Of a stretch of 45,232 nt of DNA, positions 43,201-45,232 are shown piece by piece. The notes beneath the pieces were generated by a model, which saw nothing but the letters and a program-made list of their open reading frames with translations, did no database searches and had not been told where the DNA came from. The position numbers and the translations under genes were made by a program. The stretch's first letter is position 1; the number at the start of each line of letters is the position of its first letter. The DNA is from Bacteroidota bacterium. GTDB taxonomy: Bacteria; Bacteroidota; Bacteroidia; AKYH767-A; 2013-40CM-41-45. The DNA is taken from contig JAPLDA010000059.1 in assembly GCA_026391945.1 (NCBI GenBank), forward strand, positions 1 to 45,232, in the 5' to 3' direction.

Positions 43201-44002
43201 CACAGAAGTCATTCGTACAGGCATTGTTATCATCTACGCTGATGGCTGTATGGTAAGGACCTGTTATAGGATCACAACCGTCTGTTGTACAAACGTTGTT
43301 GTCGTCAACACTGATAGCAGTATGGTAAATTCCGGTTACCGGATCACAACCGTCGATCGTACAAACGTTGTTGTCATCTACACTCACTGGAGTGTGGGTG
43401 ATGAGTCCCGTTGCAGGATCACAAGCATCGATCGTACATACGTTGTTGTCATCCACTGATACCGGAGTATGGGTGATGAGTCCTGTTGCAGGATCACAAG
43501 CATCGATCGTACATGCGTTGTTATCATCGATGTTTACAGGTGTATGGTATGGACCCGTTACTGGATCACAACCGTCAATTGTACATGCGTTGTTATCATC
43601 AACACTGATAGCAGTGTGATAAGGACCCGTTACAGGATCGCAACCATCAATTGTACAAACGTTGTGGTCATCAACACTGATTGCAGTATGGTAAGGACCC
43701 GTTAAAGGATCGCAACCGTCAATTGTACAAACGTTGTTATCATCTACGCTGATTGGTGTATGGCTGATGAGTCCTGTTGCAGGATCACAAGCATCGATCG
43801 TACAAACGTTGTTGTCATCCACTGATACCGGAGTATGGGTGATGAGTCCCGTTGCAGGATCACAAGCATCAATGGTACAGGCATTGTTGTCATCGATATT
43901 TACAGGTGTATGGAAAGGACCTGTGATAGGATCACAACCGTCAGTTGTACAGGCATTGTTATCATCCACGCTGATTGGCAATGGTACAGGCATTGTTGTC
44001 AT
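40223..44002 (-). CDS. Giant CTDC-like repeat T9SS surface protein, C-terminal part (after frame break)
   Basis: This frame carries the C-terminal 1259 residues of a protein whose N-terminal part is in the next entry. It holds 23 units of 24-25 residues (DDNNxCTxDxCDPxTG...), then a SprB-like repeat (GGAGGYSFLWMPGG ... GSYTVTITDANLC, about 42110-41880), about five PKD-like/Ig-like domains (41870-40500, for example YVWTVSGTGLTLVSGQGTTS), and a T9SS type A sorting domain at the end (AYPNPTSGKLNVSF, IDLSNVAKGMYLLSIE, MRIVVE). The first residues (MTTMPVPLP) are an artefact of the frame break and no real start. Such a protein would be exported by T9SS, possibly anchored to A-LPS, and serve adhesion or structure. 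The repeats resemble the Dictyostelium CTDC repeat; function is unknown. Confidence 0.85.
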   Translation of the reverse strand: MTTMPVPLPISVDDNNACTTDGCDPITGPFHTPVNIDDNNACTIDACDPATGLITHTPVSVDDNNVCTIDACDPATGLISHTPISVDDNNVCTIDGCDPLTGPYHTAISVDDHNVCTIDGCDPVTGPYHTAISVDDNNACTIDGCDPVTGPYHTPVNIDDNNACTIDACDPATGLITHTPVSVDDNNVCTIDACDPATGLITHTPVSVDDNNVCTIDGCDPVTGIYHTAISVDDNNVCTTDGCDPITGPYHTAISVDDNNACTNDFCDPITGVYHTAVDPNDNNACTNDFCDPATGVYHTPVNIDDNNVCTTDGCDPATGVFHTPISVDDNNVCTIDGCDPVTGPYHTAISVDDNNACTIDGCDPVTGPYHTPVNIDDNNACTIDACDPATGIITHTPVSVDDNNVCTIDACDPATGIITHTAVSVDDHNACTTDGCDPVTGVYHTAVNTDDNNVCTTDGCDPATGVFHNPISVDDNNVCTTDGCDPVTGPYHTAISVDDNNVCTTDGCDPVTGPYHTAISVDDNNVCTIDGCDPVTGPYHNAVNVSDGDPCTIDGCDPLTGIFHTANPVVVSATPGVIQCFNGTTCVTVSATGGSGTYSTGTGVLCPYGAGSPSFTVTDDQGCSGSTTITIGQPTKVQGTTSTTNSGCVGATGTASVTPTGGAGGYSFLWMPGGQTTQTATGLAPGSYTVTITDANLCTGSATAVVGSAGTPPSVPSAVSGPAGACKGSSGIVYSVTNVPGNTYIWTLPAGASGFSTTNSITVNFSSTYAGGFICVAAHNACGTSSTSCLPIPVLTSRPGFPGPISGPANMTVCGPANATFSIPAVANATSYVWTVSGTGLTLVSGQGTTSITVAAAAGFDHGTVNVYATNCVGNSGGLTGYVYGTITGQPNMAIFPSVGLCGGSTFTYAITPFGGATAITWTAPAGCSITDGVNTGNPLVTAGNVFSVNITFPLGFVSGNISVAGSNSCGAGPARVVAVRSTPNQPTAIFGANTGVCGQSGVSYACNLVAGATSYNWSVPAGVTIATGPTTTATQSVITVNFTAGFTSPGNICVTPVNACGLGVTRCQNVTPRPAIPGAISGPSAICKNTAAVQSFSVAAVLGATNYVWTVTGGAVVSAGQGTANVTINFAASATGSATISLQVSNACGAAAAGVTKVVSVSACRTAAEPVLTATQLDAYPNPTSGKLNVSFNAASKEKYTLKVVDMIGNVLISEANTAQEGANLQEIDLSNVAKGMYLLSIEKEGAETQTMRIVVE

Positions 44003-44087
44003 CGATATTTACAGGTGTATGGAAAGGACCTGTGATAGGATCACAACCGTCAGTTGTACATGCGTTGTTATCATCCACGCTGATTGG
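43870..44087 (-). repeat. 109-bp tandem duplication that breaks the reading frame
   Basis: Positions 43870-43978 and 43979-44087 are two adjoining 109-bp copies, both starting CAATGGTACAGG and ending CTGATTGG, with only two mismatches noticed (in CAGGCATTG versus CATGCGTTG). 109 is one more than a multiple of 3 and does not match the 72/75-bp unit. Removing one copy joins both frames into one continuous protein. Confidence 0.9.
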
Positions 44088-45232
44088 TGTATGGAACACG
44101 CCCGTTACAGGATCGCAACCATCAATTGTACAAACGTTGTGGTCATCAACACTGATTGCAGTATGGTAAGGACCCGTTACAGGATCACAACCGTCAATTG
44201 TACAAACATTGTTGTCATCTACACTCACTGGAGTGTGTGTGATGAGGCCTGTTGCAGGATCACAAGCATCGATCGTACATACGTTGTTGTCATCAACAGA
44301 TACAGGTGTATGGGTGATGATTCCAGTTGCTGGATCGCAGGCATCAACAGTACAAGCATTGTTGTCGTTGGTGTTAACAGGGTTATGGAAAATGCCGGTC
44401 ACAGGATCGCAACCGTCAATCGTACAGGCGTTGTTGTCATCCGTATTTACAGGAGTGTGGAACACGCCGGTTACAGGATCACAACCATCGGTGGTACATA
44501 CATTGTTGTCATCCACTGAAACTGGTGTATGGGTGATGACTCCGGTTGCAGGATCACACGCATCTGTTGTACATACATTGTTATCATCCACCGAAACTGG
44601 TGTATGGGTGATGACTCCGGTTGCAGGATCACACGCATCAACTGTACAAGCGTTGTTGTCGTTGGTATTCACTGGAGTGTGGAACACGCCGGTTACTGGA
44701 TCGCAACCGTCTGTTGTACAAGCATTGTTATCATCAACATTCACTGGAGTGTGGAACACACCGGTTATTGGATCACAACCATCTGTCGTACAAACGTTGT
44801 TATCATCTACACTAATTGGAGTATGTGTGATGAGGCCGGTTGCAGGATCGCAGGCATCAGTCGTACAAACATTGTTGTCGCTGGTGTTTACTGGAGTGTG
44901 GAACACACCGGTTACAGGATCGCAACCGTCGGTGGTACAGGCATTGTTATCATCAACATTTACTGGAGTGTGGAACACACCGGTTATAGGATCACAACCA
45001 TCGGTTGTACAAACGTTGTTATCATCTACACTAATTGGTGTGTGTGTAATGAGGCCGGTTGCTGGATCGCAGGCATCAGTCGTACAAACATTGTTGTCGC
45101 TGATGTTTACTGGAGTGTGAAACACACCGGTTACAGGATCGCAACCGTCGGTGGTACAGGCATTGTTATCATCAACATTTACTGGAGTGTGGAACACACC
45201 GGTTATAGGATCACAACCATCTGTTGTACAAA
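43962..45232 (-). CDS. Giant CTDC-like repeat T9SS surface protein, N-terminal part (partial at right edge)
   Basis: The frame is open to the window edge (it reads CTTDGCDPITGVFH before 45197), so the true start lies outside. Visible are 16 complete repeats of the DDNNxCTxDxCDPxTG type, some with a Ser or Asn replacing the first Asp (SDNNVCTTDACDP, NDNNACTVDACDP). The frame ends within the 17th unit, after DDNNACTI, in a short out-of-frame tail (ANQRG) caused by the 109-bp duplication. As sequenced, the product would lack the SprB-like, PKD-like and T9SS sorting domains and could not be exported by T9SS. Either the break is an assembly error in repeat DNA or the gene is truncated in this strain. 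Confidence 0.85.
   Translation of the reverse strand, partial: CTTDGCDPITGVFHTPVNVDDNNACTTDGCDPVTGVFHTPVNISDNNVCTTDACDPATGLITHTPISVDDNNVCTTDGCDPITGVFHTPVNVDDNNACTTDGCDPVTGVFHTPVNTSDNNVCTTDACDPATGLITHTPISVDDNNVCTTDGCDPITGVFHTPVNVDDNNACTTDGCDPVTGVFHTPVNTNDNNACTVDACDPATGVITHTPVSVDDNNVCTTDACDPATGVITHTPVSVDDNNVCTTDGCDPVTGVFHTPVNTDDNNACTIDGCDPVTGIFHNPVNTNDNNACTVDACDPATGIITHTPVSVDDNNVCTIDACDPATGLITHTPVSVDDNNVCTIDGCDPVTGPYHTAISVDDHNVCTIDGCDPVTGVFHTPISVDDNNACTTDGCDPITGPFHTPVNIDDNNACTIANQRG
44671..45232 (-). repeat. 219-bp higher-order repeat inside the array
   Basis: Three-unit blocks (24 + 24 + 25 residues = 219 bp) recur almost unchanged at 44671-44889 and 44890-45108, with a third copy running off the edge. 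The distance between equivalent ACT codons is exactly 219 bp. The near-identity of DNA, not only of protein, points to recent block duplication. Confidence 0.85.

Larger units (their letters stand above)
42300..45232 (-). repeat. Tandem CTDC-like protein-repeat array, about 39 full units
   Basis: Units of 72 bp (24 residues, GCDPVTGPYHTAISV type) and 75 bp (25 residues, ACDPATGLITHTPVSV type) follow one another without spacer. I count 23 units after the frame break and 16 full units before it, with one further unit cut by the window edge. Each unit holds two Cys in C-x4-C spacing. The last unit (SDGDPCTIDGCDPLTG) is the most divergent. Confidence 0.93.

Noticed and set aside
44209-45120. Long open frame on the plus strand (303 codons) and similar ones at 42815-43459 and 43734-44519
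   Set aside because: They are antisense readings of the CTDC-like repeats; the 72/75-bp period keeps the opposite frames open. The minus strand has the recognisable repeat protein and sorting domain.
42300-45232. Possible CRISPR array because of regular repeats
   Set aside because: There are no unique spacers; units adjoin, vary at the third codon position and keep the reading frame, so this is a protein repeat.

Overview
The window comes from an aerobic member of the Bacteroidota, probably a Chitinophagales/Sphingobacteriales-like or related uncultured lineage; genus cannot be told from the sequence. The evidence is a carboxypeptidase-regulatory-domain TonB receptor, a PorV/PorQ-family protein, large secreted proteins with C-terminal sorting domains of the type IX secretion system (T9SS), SprB-like and PKD-like repeats, a caa3/aa3-type oxidase module in the Bacteroidota order, and a candidate promoter fitting the Bacteroidota TTTG-N19-TAnnTTTG form.

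Layout. 1-139: N-terminus of a secreted protein running off the left edge. 146-5807 (minus): trhO, then a respiratory oxidase module (read from 5807 down: heme O synthase, two COX3-type subunits, COX4, SCO1, DUF420, a small CxxC membrane protein). 5860-10541 (minus): envelope genes (a frame-disrupted polysaccharide flippase, WecC-type dehydrogenase, Kdo transferase WaaA, a predicted outer-membrane protein). 10755-21438 (plus): ten genes for nucleotide sugars and capsule control (WbpE-, Ugd-, UXS-, WbpD-, WbpB-, TviB-, GalE-, RfbB-, TviC/WbpP- and CpsB-like). Together they would supply UDP-GlcA, UDP-xylose, UDP-GlcNAcA/GalNAcA, a diacetamido-uronic acid, UDP-Gal and dTDP-4-keto-6-deoxyglucose, yet the run holds no glycosyltransferase, polymerase or export gene. 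21441-24208 (minus): a Cys/Met/His-rich small membrane protein, then a GT2 glycosyltransferase overlapping a UPF0104-type membrane protein. 24278-25799: ruvC (plus), HIT protein and greA (minus). 25893-34832 (minus): a three-gene set of TonB receptor, 1366-residue secreted protein and PorV/PorQ-like protein, with a good promoter and terminator. 35302-38862 (plus): smc. 38878-40089 (minus): thioredoxin-fold protein. 40223-45232 (minus): the C-terminal part of a giant secreted protein entering from the right edge.

The most unusual element is that last gene. It carries about 39 complete tandem 24-25-residue units of the DDNNxCTxDxCDPxTG type (resembling Dictyostelium CTDC repeats), then SprB-like and PKD-like domains and a T9SS sorting domain. 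Its reading frame is broken by a 109-bp tandem duplication that is neither a multiple of 3 nor of the repeat unit; deleting one copy restores a continuous frame. Other points of interest are the TonB/secreted/PorV-like triad, the putative metal-binding small protein, and short heptamer-period repeat arrays in several intergenic regions.
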